A DNA stretch of 64,000 nucleotides from Azorinus chamasolen (GCA_963576725.1 OY755241.1:54622484-54686483), one strand, 5' to 3'. Numbered from the stretch's first letter, positions 13,801 to 23,053 are shown. A program made the numbers and translations. Notes: a model not told the origin generated them from the sequence alone.

Positions 13801-16800
13801 GATACGTTTATTTACACTGTCTTTTAGGGTGGGGATTGAATAAGTGTGAGGTTGGGCGCCCCTAAACCGGTTTAGGCCCCCAGTGACGTTTGTCACTGAC
13901 CGTTCCAAGGCGGTACTTCCATCTTCCCCCAATTGTTTGTTTGTTTTGTCTTAGTGTGCCTCTTTATGTTTTTGGTAGTTATGTACATTTGCTGTGTTTT
14001 CTTGTGTTGCTGTTCGGGCGGCTGTTTTTTTCTGGTGTTTTCTGGTGTTTCCTGCATGACTCATATTTTGTACTTTTGAGAATTATCTATTGACTTTACC
14101 TCATAAATATTTATATTAGAAATAATGACGTCAAGAATGTTTTGGTATGTATGAACACACGATGTTTACCATAGTTGCAACTGTAGAATTCCATAAGCAA
14201 ACAAAGCAGACCTTGATCTTGGCATGAAAGGCGCCTCTGTATGAGATATAGGGTTTGAATCTAAAAATACTTATCCCCCTCTACACACAAAAAATGATGC
14301 TGAGCAAATGTTTTTCTGTGCAAAATCTAATTTAGATATCATAGCAAACAAATTCATTACCTTTCAAAGATGAAATCGGAATCAAACGTATTAGTTCCTA
14401 TCCGCTCACTGTTTTTAATTAAAGTTCCATGTACGTCTAATCCGTTTCTTTATGTGAATCAACCCGTAACGCCATAGATAGGTCTGTTAACGTCTTTGCA
14501 AGCAAAGAAGATCCAGATCTCTTGTAGGAATTGTCTGATCAGTGTTGTTTGCTTATAACATAATATAGATGTGATTCATGTCATAATGTCTTTCCAAGGG
14601 TATCAAGTGTATTTCTTAAATTCACTACTCTCTGACATGTTGATTACATGTAGCTACACCTATCTAGTGATACATTTAAAACTTTTTTGTTCAGTTTTTG
14701 AACCTAGTTCTCTGGATCGTCGCCATAGCTTTGGGATGTTTGATCATCTATGGACTGTATTCGGACGATTTCAAGGACCCCCTGACCGTGAAACAGGCTG
14801 CCGCATATAACGCATTAGCGAGAAGTCTGTGGGGAGCTTGTGTAGCCTGGGTTATCTTTTCCTGTGCCAATGGATATGGGGGTAAGAGTCAGATTTAGTC
14901 GTGCAATGGTACAGTAAACACCATCTCAATCGGAAGTTTAGTAAAGAAGAACTTGGGTTTTTTAGGCAGGTGGCTGCTTAATGCAGGAGCTTTCTGTATG
15001 ACTTTCCACCTACATTAAACTGTCATTTGTTTGAAAGGTCGGAACTGGTACTAATTTTAATGTCCGGTTCAGACAGGTTTTTACTGTATACTAATATGTG
15101 CATGTGTGTGTTGGTTGTTGTGGTGGTGATGCGAATGCTGCTTGGATGTGTGGGTAGGTGATGGTGTGGTAAGTATTCGAGCTGGTATGTGACCACGAGA
15201 GACGTGTGTGCTCGTTGTGTGAGAATCATTTGTGTTCGTTGTGTAAGAGGCCTTTTTGTGTTCGGTTTGTGAGAGGCGCTTGTGACTGGTATGTATGAGG
15301 TCTATCTTTGAGAGGACTTTGTATTCGGTGTGTGAGAGGCTCCTGTGACTGGTATTTATGAGGTCTATTTGTGAGAGGACTTTGTATTCGGTGTGTGAGA
15401 GGCTCCTGTGACTGGTATGTATGAGGCATTTGTGTCATAGGCCTTTGTGATCGGTGTTTCAGAGGCTTTTGTGTTTAGTTTGAAAGTCATTTGTTTTCTT
15501 TGTGTGGGACCTTTGTTTTGGGAGTGTTAGAGGCATGTATGTTCGGTGTGGGATACATTTGTGTATTATGTAGGATAGGCCTGGCTTTTGAAACACATAT
15601 GACTGTGTGTTCCGAATTTGTGAGAACTGTCTGAGCATTTAACCCTTTCCATGTTCTATGTTTATTACAAATGCCAATACCTACTGAATATTCATGGACA
15701 AAATAGTTATAATGAAATATGGAAGGCAGAACAGTGTAGCCATTTTAGAAAGTAACGAAACAGATCTATCAAATTCTATTAGCAAACAGATCAGACCCTG
15801 ATCAGACGTCTCCTCTAGGAGCCGTCTGATCTGGGTCTACTCTGTTTGCAAATGCTTGAAAACACGTTTATATGAGGGAAAGGGTTAAACCAATGGTTCA
15901 ATGACGAACTTCTTGTTTTTCATATCTTATTTGAAGCAACTACGAAAGAGATTTCTAATCATAAAGCGTTGCAACAAAATCATTGTGATGCATTCTTCTG
16001 ATCAATATTCTGATACATGTTCGTATTACTTTCAGGTCCCATCAATCACATTCTGTCCTGGTCTGCTTTTGTGCCACTTGGAAGACTGACCTATCTTGCT
16101 TACCTGGTTCATCTACCTCTGATGACCATATTCTCGGGCAGTGCTCGCTCCACCCTCATCGCCTACGACTATGTAGCTGTAAGTATTGCACATCTTTGGC
16201 CAATTTCTTGTACGACTATGTAGCTGTAAGTATTGCACATCTTGGGCCAATTTCTTGTACGACTATGTAACTGTAAGAATTGCACAACTTGGGCCAATTT
16301 CTTGTACGACTATGTAGCTGAAAGTATTGCACATCTTGGGCCAATTTCTTGTACGACTATGTAGCTGAAAGTATTGCACATCTTGGGCCAATTTCTTGTA
16401 CGACTTCAGATCATACGACTGAAATTATCGTTCAGTTCTAACATACGACTATGGCCACCATTAATTTCCAGATGCAGTCTAAGTTTTTCCATCATTAACT
16501 CTTTCACTGCCAAATTTTATGCTACAAATTTTCAGTCTTTTGATTTTCTTCATTTTTGTTTCAAAAACATAGTAACAGTAACAAACAGTTTGGATCCTGA
16601 TGAGACGCTCGGCGTCTCATCTGGATCCAAACTGTTTGCATAGGTAATCACAATTTCGGCATTGGCAGCGAAAGGGTTAAAAACAGCCACAGTAACAAAC
16701 AGTTCGGATCTTGGTGATACGCCACGTCACTCGACGTCTCATCTATATCCAAACTGTTAGCATAGGTAATCACATATGCGACATTGGCAGCGAAAGAGTC

Positions 16801-19800
16801 AAACCTTCAAGTGACAGTATTTACGTTCAGCACGCTTTAAAAATTATCATTATTATGAAAATATGAAAAATGCCTAAACAATATAACTAAAATTTGTTAT
16901 ATGCTGAAAAGAAGTACCAGTATATTGCAAGAAAACAGATCTAATAAATACTGAAGAAGACAAAACATGCACGTGCTTGATATCGAAGATTCCTTTGTTA
17001 TTCGCCTAGGTTTTAATATTTATTTAGCTTACATTTTAGCCTCGCGACTCTTCTAAATAGATCGGTAATATTTCCTGAACAACAAAAATATATGTATCGG
17101 CGACAACTGTTTATTTTATTTCACAAGCAATATTTTTTATATAAGTTTAAATTGAGAATCTGCCTAAGAATTCTTCAACATAACCAACAGTATATATGTG
17201 TTTTCATGCATTTTCAAAGAGAGTAGACCCAGATCAGACGGCTTCTATAATTGCAGTCTGATCAGGGTCTGCTCTGTTTGCTTTTGATATGATATAGATG
17301 ATATAGATCTGATTCTTGATAAAGAATCTGAACATAAAAGACATTTTCTGAAACTTCAGTTCCTAAATAAAGGTATCGATTTTATTGATATTCAAAGTAT
17401 TTTTCGTGATAAGAATGTAATCGATGCTATTCCCAAATATTTCATCAACTCTGAATCACCTATCATCTGTTATAAATATAATAAACCTATTAGAAATGTT
17501 ATTTTGAACTACAATAAAATTGTCTCTGACTTAAATATTGATGTTAATACCCCTATTTCTTGAGATTGTAGCATTTCTAGCTTTTGCTATAAACCAGTTG
17601 GTCATGTCATTACTGGTAATTTTGATATCATTAAGGATAAACGTCTCAGGACCCTCCTAACTAAAGGACCTAAATATAGATTACCTTCCCTTATTGATTT
17701 TGACGCTTGTCGAACTCATATTGCGGAAGCTATTCAAGAATTCTGCATCAAATGGTGTCGACGAGAACATGCTGATGTTAATGCCCTTTCGGATTGGAAG
17801 AAATGTATTTTCGATATCATTGATACACGAATAACTTTTTACAAATCAAATAACCATCTTTTACCACCTCGACCTAGAATTACATTTCGCCACTTGAAGA
17901 AAAACATTTCTAATTTTCATTCAGATTATGTTCTTGTTCCTGCTGACAAGGCATCAAACAGTGTAATCATTATTTGAAGATTGTATTATGTTGATGTTTT
18001 AAAGAAGGAGCTAACTGATTCAAAAACTTATATAACAGTTCAAACACTTGAAAAAGATATAGTCTCGGAACATGTAAAAATTTGCAATGATTTTAAGTCT
18101 GGTCCTAACATAAAACAACATAAACTTTCTACTTTGTACTGGATTCCGAAACTACATAAAAACCCTTATAAGTCGCGTTTTATTGCCAACTCTAGCTGTT
18201 GTACCACTACTAAATTATCTATACTTTTGACGTCCTGTCTTACTACGATCAAAGAACATGTTAAACGTTACTGTGATAAAATATATGAAAATTCTGGTAT
18301 TAATGTTTTTTGGTCCATAAAAAATTCAAATGATGTTTTAACAAAACTTGAAAATGAACAGTATAACATTTCTTTACTGAGCTCTTATGATTTCTCTACA
18401 CTCTATACTACTCTACCTCACCATCTTATAAAGGATAGACCTATTAAATTAATAGAAAAAACCTTTGCCAGAGAAAACAAAATGTTCATTGCTTGTAATG
18501 TTCAACGTTCATTCTTTTCGAATTCAGAAGTTGAACATTACACAATGTGGACTTGCCTTGATGTTTGTAGATCTCTTACCTTTCTTTTAGATAATATATT
18601 TGTGCGTTATGGAGATACCATATATCGTCAAGTTGTTGGTATACCCATGGGTACAAATTGTGCCCCTCTTGTTGCAGATTTGTTTTTGTATTGCTACGAG
18701 AGGGATTTCATGCTTAGCTTAAAACCTGATACACAGACCGATATTGTTAATGCTTTTAATAAAACTTCAAGGTATTTAGACGATATTTTGAATTTAGATA
18801 ATCCTTATTTTGATACTATGGTTTCTTCAATCTACCCAAAAGAACTGTCTTTAAACAAAGCTAATCAATCTGACATTAATGCTTCATTTTTAGATTTGAA
18901 TCTTTCAATTACAAATGATAAAGTTTCGTCCAAAGTATACGATAAAAGAGAAGATTTTAATTTTAAAATTGTTAATTATCCTTTTCTAGATGGGGATGTG
19001 CCACGTTCTACATCTTATGGTGTTTATATTTCTCAACTTATTAGGTTTGCCCGAGCCTGTTCTTTGCTTGAAGATTTTAACAGACGTAAGTTAGTTATAA
19101 CTGATAAACTTCTTAAGCAAGGTTACAGATATCACAAACTTCGGAAAACCTTTTCTAAATTTTATTATCGAAATTTACCTCTCATTAGTAAATATAATTG
19201 CAATCTACGGACGTTACTGCGACAAGGCATTTCTCAACCAGAATTTTATGGGGATGTTATCTACAAACTCAGGAAAATTCGGGGTCATATCCATTTTCAT
19301 GATTTGTTTATAAAACGCTTTAAAACATTTAAAAAGAAAGGTTATGATCCTATTATATTGCAACACACTGCATGTTTGGTTATCGACCCTTTTACAGTCG
19401 GTAGCTACGCTTCCCTCTTTGCTTGCGCGATGACAGGCCGAGGGTAGTACTCTATGATGGTATACTCTTAAACTTGGATACAGGAGGAGCTTACCAGACT
19501 CATGTATTATTTTTTCCCTGTCGTGCCCTTAACGGCTTATCTGCAGGTGCTCTGACTTCAGCAAAGTCATTGAGTACATATTTGACGGATTGTCACAGTT
19601 ATTATGCTATGTTTTACATGTTGTCCTGTGTTCACCGTCGTCTATGTTGTGGGTAAGTCCAGCGGGGATACCTTTATTTACAATATTTGTAAAGTTAGGG
19701 TGACTTTGAGAGAAGTGCGAGGTTAGGACGTCCGTAAACCGGTTTAAACCCCCAGTGGTGTTTTTGCTGCTGACCGTGCCAAGGCGGTACTCTCTTTGTC

Positions 19801-19905
19801 ACCCTTCCTTTTGTTTGCCTTGCGTCTTTGTGCTTGTGGTTTGTTCATGTTGTGGAACGTTTGTCCCTGGTTCTTGTGTCTCTTTTGGTGTTTTCTGTGT
19901 TCATT

Positions 19906-19952
<47 letters not shown>

Positions 19953-21280
19953 CGTTTGGGTGTGTGGTTGTGTGTGTGTGTCATGCTGTCTATCGGTGTT
20001 TTGGTGGTGGTTGCGTCTTGCATGTGGCTTTGCCTGCTTGATTTTACTACTTTTCCATCTATAGAACGTGTCTGTGCAAAAAGTTTAATTTTAATGTTAA
20101 CATTATATAAATTGAGCTAATAAAAATATCCATATCATTTTCTTGAATATGAATATTGAACAGAGAAGGTGTTAATGGACAACATGACTGTGTTGATTGT
20201 AGAGACTATCGCTTTAAATCTTCTGACACCACCGAATAGTTTCCAAATGCTAACCTTGTCTTCTGCTTCAAGACTGGAATTTTCTTCAGTATCTTCTTAA
20301 AACATACCGATAAGTGGACTGTCAAACAGTTTGGATTCTGATAAGATGCAAATTAATCACAGATTCGTACACTGCACCAAGTCATTTGGGTTGTTTTCCG
20401 GGAGCATAAATTATTTGGAATTGCTCATAATAATGACGGAGGCCACTAATCATTGAAATGTCAAGCACTGTACTTATTCCACTCAAAGAAATGGACAAAC
20501 TATTACTATTCAAAGTTGTACTAAAATGTCAAGTCCTGTTCTTATTCCACTCAAAGAAATTGACAAACTATTACTATTCAAACCTTTAATGAAATGTCAG
20601 GTACTGGACTTATTCTACTCAAAGAATTAGACACAATCTTACTATACCAACTTCTAATCCTTACCGCTTTTAAAAGGTAATGACAGCATTGAATTGGATC
20701 GTGTGCAATATTGACTACTTTGGATTTGATCAGCTTTTGAGAAGCTATAGACTGAGTATCAAAAAGCTTAAATCTTGATGATGAGACACAGAGTTACACG
20801 GTGCCACACCTGGATACACGCTGTTTGCAAAAACGAGTGTCACATATAGCAAAAATATGAGTCATGCAGGAAACACCGCATACAGAAGCAAGCCAAGGGT
20901 GAACAAACAAACCGGTTAGGTCCTAATAAAATGTTCTTTATCGGAAATCAATTTTTTGTGGATTGCATGTGTAGTCGTAAAGTACATATTATACAGTTGA
21001 ACATTTATTGACAATAAGAGTCTTAAAACGGGGGTAGATGTTTAATACAGAGCAAAAAATAGGAGCTTTCTGCTTTGCATTTCGTCTTGATGGCCGCTTA
21101 AGGCAGGTTCTGTTGTACTCATCTACATATCATCTCACCTACTTTTCTACTCTACAGATTTACCAAATTCTCGGACACATCTGCGTGGCTTACGCCGCCG
21201 CTTTCGTGCTGTCTCTTTCTTTCGAGGCTCCAATGATGGGCCTAGAAAAGGCTCTACTGGGCAGGGGCAAAAACAGCTGA
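1737..21280 (+). CDS. nrf-6-like: NRF-6-like acyltransferase paralogue, last 8 exons (5' part absent from window)
   Basis: Exons 1737-1835, 7412-7574, 11059-11144, 12034-12144, 13490-13613, 14695-14881, 16036-16178, 21158-21280. Lengths and phases equal those of exons 7-14 of the minus-strand paralogue, except that 7412-7574 lacks one Glu codon before the donor. All exons are open, with mostly conservative replacements. The expected upstream exon (equivalent of 48706-48802) is not recognisable before 1737, although the donor-type repeat that follows that exon in the other gene is present at 545-745. The copy is therefore either a 5'-truncated duplicate or has its first exons beyond position 1. 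Intact exon frames argue for recent or continuing constraint. Confidence 0.88.
2474..4981. mobile_element. 2.5 kb TTAA-bounded element with long inverted ends, no transposase
   Basis: Left end ttaaaggtcaagtaaacag and right end ctgtttacttgacctttaa are inverted; about 200 bp further in, ttatctcccttgtgatgacg and its inverted partner cgcgcaagggagataa (around 4806-4821) also match. TTAA flanks suggest piggyBac-type insertion. The interior has no long ORF and includes palindromic MITE pieces (3300-3700). Absent from the same intron of the right-arm gene (1452 nt there, 5576 nt here). Confidence 0.6.
3160..3715. mobile_element. Family B MITE pieces inside the 2474-4981 element
   Basis: At least two partial copies, with gagtagatccagatcggaca / agagctgtctgatcaggttc hairpin arms and aagaaataattatttcatgg. 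No gene seen. Confidence 0.5.
5100..6310 (+). repeat. 37-bp minisatellite, donor-like (exon G')
   Basis: About 30 units of gtaaggccactgtgtcaaac + tgagtacggtaaaacct. The unit matches the start of the same intron (gtaaggtcattgtgcccaac at 1836). Mirror arrays at 46950-47640 and 26440-27240. Confidence 0.75.
6600..7150 (-). repeat. Dispersed repeat, family D, two units
   Basis: Minus-strand orientation: tacgtcacaacagcaggtgt, ttctagtccttcgggatcat, then tcgtgttgcactttatatac, repeated at about 6940-7145. Interrupts the left-arm intron next to the 5100-6310 array. Confidence 0.65.
7200..7345. mobile_element. Foldback element, divergent family C
   Basis: atgttataaaacttctaagt, atctgattgatcagatactg and the inverted end aacttttataacatgtgg. 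The mirror copy 46402-46548 lies at the same place beside exon H of the other gene, so it is older than the duplication. Confidence 0.6.
7412..7574 (+). CDS. nrf-6-like (plus) exon H'
   Basis: 163 nt, acceptor attgtcag, donor gtaaag; counterpart of 46187-46352 one codon shorter. Has LTPPYMLLLMMWVSFAKYFG and EWWKNLLYINN. The frame stays open upstream of the acceptor in both paralogues but is intron by phase. Confidence 0.95.
7590..7905 (+). mobile_element. Naiad 3'-tail fragment
   Basis: Closely matches 19480-19775: gagcttaccagactcatgta, cccttaacggct, ttcagcaaagtcattgagta, gtttaaacccccggtgg. Lies immediately downstream of exon 7412-7574. No RT coding sequence. Confidence 0.65.
8040..8400. mobile_element. 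Family B MITE pieces
   Basis: aaccctttactccatagata, core agacggcccctgtaggagcc and agaataattatttc-type tail (variant); ends near ggagcaaaaggtaaa. Confidence 0.5.
8575..8870 (+). repeat. 37-bp tandem repeat
   Basis: gtttgaaagtgcttacttac + accttatcctataacaa, about 4.5 units, interrupted by family D at 8745-8840. Confidence 0.7.
8745..8840 (+). repeat. Dispersed repeat, family D fragment
   Basis: gaagggaggtgatcccccga through gagtctgttcatgagcagta, inserted in the 37-bp array 8575-8870, whose unit resumes after it. Confidence 0.6.
9018..9231. mobile_element. TTAA palindromic MITE, family A
   Basis: Ends ttaaccctttcgctgccaa and ttggcagcgaaagggttaa, about 19-bp perfect TIRs including TTAA. Central hairpin gagacgccgagttactcggc. 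CCC/GGG ends after TTAA fit a piggyBac-derived MITE. Confidence 0.75.
9290..9975. mobile_element. Family B MITE cluster (two copies)
   Basis: Copies at about 9296-9565 and 9745-9975, each with atattcatgtaagaa, a pair of inverted core arms (gatcagacggctcc type) and the ending gcgtttatatg(a/t)(a/g)ggaaagg. Between them is ordinary AT-rich intron. Confidence 0.55.
10050..10425. mobile_element. TIR element with nested hairpin
   Basis: Outer arms tacagtgctccctctctaca and the gggagggccgttgtttacag side. Inside is a perfect hairpin at about 10198-10285 (ccctatgttgtgaccactct ... agagtggtcagaacataggg). Confidence 0.5.
10740..11040 (+). repeat. T-rich low-complexity tract before exon I'
   Basis: Irregular ttttctgtattttactg repeats leading to acceptor ctttccag at 11058; mirrored before exon I at 43640-44400. 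Confidence 0.6.
11059..11144 (+). CDS. nrf-6-like (plus) exon I'
   Basis: 86 nt, acceptor ctttccag, donor gtaagc. WTWYLANDMQFY motif. The TTCTA-gtaag junction is echoed by repeats at 11390-11610. Confidence 0.95.
11385..11615 (+). repeat. Donor-like array (exon I')
   Basis: Repeats of cccctgttctagtaagtaag with ttacaagcttatgttatag. The exon end plus donor is ATTCTA + gtaagc at 11140-11150. Confidence 0.6.
12034..12144 (+). CDS. nrf-6-like (plus) exon J'
   Basis: 111 nt, acceptor cattgtag, donor gtgagt; counterpart of 40125-40235. The intron start gtgagtgttcactagc resembles the 30-bp unit of the array beginning about 100 bp later. Confidence 0.92.
12240..12960 (+). repeat. 30-bp minisatellite, donor-like (exon J')
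   Basis: More than 20 units of gtgagtgttagtagcgatgt + tttgctgtat. The intron begins gtgagtgttcactagc at 12145. Mirror array at 38480-39215. Confidence 0.75.
13075..13215 (+). mobile_element. Naiad-type 3'-tail terminal fragment
   Basis: Matches only the last part of the tail (ggtgctgtttgggcggctgt, then gtttcctgcatgactcat). Sits between tandem arrays 12240-12960 and 13225-13480. Confidence 0.5.
13225..13485 (+). repeat. About 33-bp repeat abutting acceptor of exon K'
   Basis: ttttactgtatttgaatatt + cggattaacgag units run up to the polypyrimidine tract of 13490. The related 66-bp array 35270-36180 abuts the same exon in the other gene. Confidence 0.65.
13490..13613 (+). CDS. nrf-6-like (plus) exon K'
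   Basis: 124 nt, acceptor attttcag, unusual donor gttaaa (+3 T), shared in kind with the paralogue. YVKPWCRVGPYIVG motif intact. Confidence 0.95.
13780..14075 (+). mobile_element. Naiad-type 3'-tail fragment (variant)
   Basis: Contains agtcggagagaagatacgtt, the aaccggtttaggcccccag hairpin, ttccaaggcggtacttcc and ends tttcctgcatgactcat. Same variant as 53130-53480. Confidence 0.6.
14695..14881 (+). CDS. nrf-6-like (plus) exon L'
   Basis: 187 nt, acceptor ttgttcag, donor gtaaga; counterpart of 33536-33722 with AAAYNALARSLWG intact. Confidence 0.95.
14905..15092. mobile_element. pogo/Tc1-like MITE with nested hairpin
   Basis: tacagtaaacaccatctcaa to caggtttttactgta; inner gcaggtggctgcttaatgca and the inverted arm. 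The mirror copy at 33275-33475 sits at the same intron position of the paralogue. Confidence 0.6.
15100..15600 (+). repeat. Irregular GT-rich minisatellite
   Basis: ttgtattcggtgtgtgagag + gctcctgtgactggtat units. Mirror array 32190-33080 in the paralogue's intron. Confidence 0.6.
15639..15888. mobile_element. TTAA palindromic MITE, family B
   Basis: ttaaccctttccatgttcta to agggaaagggttaa, 250 bp. Core gcaaacagatcagaccctga ... cagacgtctcctctaggagc ... ctactctgtttgcaaatgc forms a nested hairpin. A close relative is at 60490-60745. Confidence 0.7.
16036..16178 (+). CDS. nrf-6-like (plus) exon M'
   Basis: 143 nt, acceptor ctttcag, donor gtaagt. LTYLAYLVHLPLM motif. The last 15 coding bases plus donor are repeated in tandem downstream (16179-16405). 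Confidence 0.95.
16179..16405 (+). repeat. 47-bp donor array (exon M')
   Basis: Five units of tacgactatgtagctgtaag + tattgcacatcttgggccaa + tttcttg. The first 15 bases equal the end of exon 16036-16178 and the next are its donor. No such array in the paralogue. Confidence 0.85.
16495..16680. mobile_element. TTAA palindromic MITE, family A, with a half copy after it
   Basis: Same family as 9018-9231 (ttaactctttcactgccaa, then ggcagcgaaagggttaa). A second right half follows directly (16677-16803), sharing the TTAA, as if two copies were joined. Confidence 0.7.
17312..19447 (+). mobile_element. Naiad-type Penelope-like retroelement, RT frame with two in-frame UGA codons (5'-truncated)
   Basis: One frame of 712 codons is open from 17312 to the TAG at 19445-19447, except TGA at 17561-17563 and 17975-17977. 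The reverse transcriptase shows YWIPKLHKNPYKSRFIA, motif A SSYDFSTLYTTLP, motif B GIPMGTNCAPLVADLF and the catalytic RYLDDIL box. Upstream, GHVITGNFDIIKDKRLR and LVPADKAS are conserved linker segments. The first TGA fills the first position of a C-x-C motif (UGA-Asp-Cys), a hallmark of N-terminal-endonuclease PLEs (Naiads). The second sits in V-I-I-I-x-R-L-Y-Y, where Cys is expected. The GIY-YIG endonuclease expected at the N terminus is missing: the element starts abruptly inside a MITE. Alternative: a dead copy with two chance nonsense mutations. Confidence 0.85.
19448..20060 (+). mobile_element. Naiad 3' untranslated tail
   Basis: Directly follows the RT stop. Includes a (TG)n tract at about 19904-19978 and the conserved block gtaaaccggtttaaaccccc at about 19732-19751. 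The same tail recurs without the RT at 7590-7905, and in a variant form at 13780-14075 and 53130-53715 (minus), so it is part of the element. Ends near 20060-20095, where MITE sequence resumes. Confidence 0.7.
19904..19978 (+). repeat. (TG)n microsatellite in Naiad tail
   Basis: Near-perfect tgtgtg run of about 45 bp, then degenerate TG-rich sequence. Confidence 0.85.
20455..20660. repeat. Three tandem units, about 65 bp
   Basis: actgtacttattccactcaa + agaaatggacaaactattac units. Mirrored and more diverged at 29130-29350 in the paralogue. Confidence 0.6.
20850..20925 (-). mobile_element. Naiad-type 3'-tail terminal fragment
   Basis: Minus strand carries gtgtttcctgcatgactcat preceded by a degenerate tail. 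Short, so tentative. Confidence 0.35.
21158..21280 (+). CDS. nrf-6-like (plus) terminal exon N'
   Basis: 123 nt including TGA; counterpart of 28315-28437, same C-terminal G-R-G-K-N-S. The preceding intron (4979 nt) carries the Naiad retroelement. Confidence 0.95.
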   Translation: MYQILGHICVAYAAAFVLSLSFEAPMMGLEKALLGRGKNS

Positions 21281-21513
21281 AGACCGAACCGCCGGGAAAA
21301 TGTTCCTTCAGATTTTAATTGGTTGTGTTGACGATCATTTTAATTTCACAGTAACACATGTATTCCCATCTATATTGTACAGCTAAACTTCTCAAAATAA
21401 GACTTTCAAATTAATATAAATGCAATTCTTTATAACAGACAGCAGTTTGATGTAGGATGAAAGTCTCCAAACAAAGCTCCTCTAATAGCTTTTTGCATGA
21501 TTTCCATCCTGCA

Positions 21514-21753
21514 TTAACCCTTTCTCATATGCAAAATCCTTTTCACACATTTGCAAATAGCGTATACCCAGCTCAGACAGATCATGCAGAGTCTTGGTCT
21601 GCTCTGTTTTCTTATGAAATTGTAACATAATTATCTGTCTGTATAGTTTCTACCAATACCAAAATATCTAATGAACAAATTCTATTATGACAATGCAGCT
21701 ATATTCCCGATGTCATTATTTTGTACATGAATATTCAACAGGGAAAGGGTTAA
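21514..21753. mobile_element. TTAA palindromic MITE, family B
   Basis: ttaaccctttctcatatgc to caacagggaaagggttaa, 200 bp downstream of the plus-strand gene. A partial mirror copy is at 28112-28185 next to the minus-strand gene. Confidence 0.6.
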
Positions 21754-22099
21754 GCAGCCTACTGTCTGAACTATATAATTTCTTCTTTGCTAAACGTCCA
21801 GTTTACTTGGTTGCTGTATTATATTCTGTTGCATAATAAACGGATGTATCTGAAAGAACATAAGACGTGTTTTATGTATATGTAAGACCTTTGTTCAATA
21901 GACCCCGAACAAAAAAGGGTAGAATCTAACACAAACAATTTAAACCCTCGAGCAAATAGCAGGATACCTGATCTAAACAGCATGAATTCCGATTCAAACA
22001 GCACATGCTTTGATCTGTCAAAATAGACCTGAGCAAAAGAGCCAACAGCCAGACACACAAAAACAATGATAGTAATCAAACGAATAAAGACCACGATTC

Positions 22100-22560
22100 A
22101 AACAGTACGGAATCCACCCTTAATGATATAGACATAGGCCCAAACAGAACATACCCTGAGTACAAAAATACAGACCCTGGTCCAAACAGAACATACCCTG
22201 AGTCAAATAGTGCGGGCCCTGGTCTATACAGAACATACACTGAGTCAATCAGTACAGACCCTGACCCAAACAGTGCATACCCTTAGACAAACAGTACTGA
22301 CACCAGCTCAAACAGTACATACCCTGAGTCAAACAGTGCAGACCCGTCAAACAGTGCAGACCCTGGCCCAAACGGAACATATACTGAGTCAAACAGTACA
22401 GATCCTGTCCCAAATATAGCATACTCTAAGTGAAACAGTGCAGGCCCTTGCCAAAACATAACATACTCTTAGTCAAACAGTGAATACCCTTGTCCATAAT
22501 AACATACCCTGAGTCAAACAATGCAGACCCTGGTCCATACAGTCCAAACAACACATATTA
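22100..22560 (+). repeat. Intergenic minisatellite, left flank of spacer
   Basis: aacataccctgagtcaaaca + gtgcagaccctggtccaaac type units. Mirrored at 27490-27755. Confidence 0.65.
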
Positions 22561-22649
22561 TTATCAACAACAACCCAGACCCTAGTCCAAACGGCAAGTA
22601 CTCTGATTCATAAAGCACATACACTGATACAAATAGTGCAGACTATACC

Positions 22650-22866
22650 TTAACCTCTTCCCGAATATAAACGCCTTTTCACGCATTAACGAACAGAGTA
22701 CTATAGTAGCCGTCTGATCAGGGTCTACTCTGTTTGCTTATGAAAAAATTATAGATCTGATTCTACAGCTTCTACCAATACATAATGTACACCTATAACA
22801 TTCAGCTAATATATATCCATGATGTCATTATTTGTAACATGAATATTCAAAAGGGAAATGTTGTTA
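22650..22866. mobile_element. TTAA palindromic MITE, family B
   Basis: ttaacctcttcccgaatat to atattcaaaagggaaatgttgttaa, with part of the core (agtagccgtctgatcagggt). Confidence 0.6.
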
Positions 22867-22881
22867 ACAGACCAGATCTGG

Positions 22882-23053
22882 GTCCATGCTTATAAAGCTT
22901 TTAGTTGAGTCTGATTTTCGTTCTCAAGCTTTTGATTGGTCAGATTTGAGTTCTCAAGCTTTTGATTGGTTCTCAATCAATCTGAGTACGTTCTCAAGCT
23001 TTTGATTGGTCAGATTTGAGCCTGACTCAACTAAAAGTTTTATAAGCATGGAC
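22882..23053. mobile_element. Foldback element, family C
   Basis: gtccatgcttataaagctt to aagttttataagcatggac, with an extra internal copy of ttctcaagcttttgattggt. Confidence 0.7.

Larger units (their letters stand above)
17205..20175. mobile_element. Family B MITE split by the Naiad
   Basis: The left part (to about 17311) ends in the family interior tagatctgattct. The right part resumes at about 20095 (taacattatataaattgagc ... atattgaacagagaaggtgttaa) and matches 22790-22866. The retroelement therefore lies inside a pre-existing MITE. Confidence 0.6.

Noticed and set aside
19755..20120. Cys/Val-rich small ORFs after the RT
   Set aside because: They read through the (TG)n tract of the Naiad 3' tail in several frames at once.
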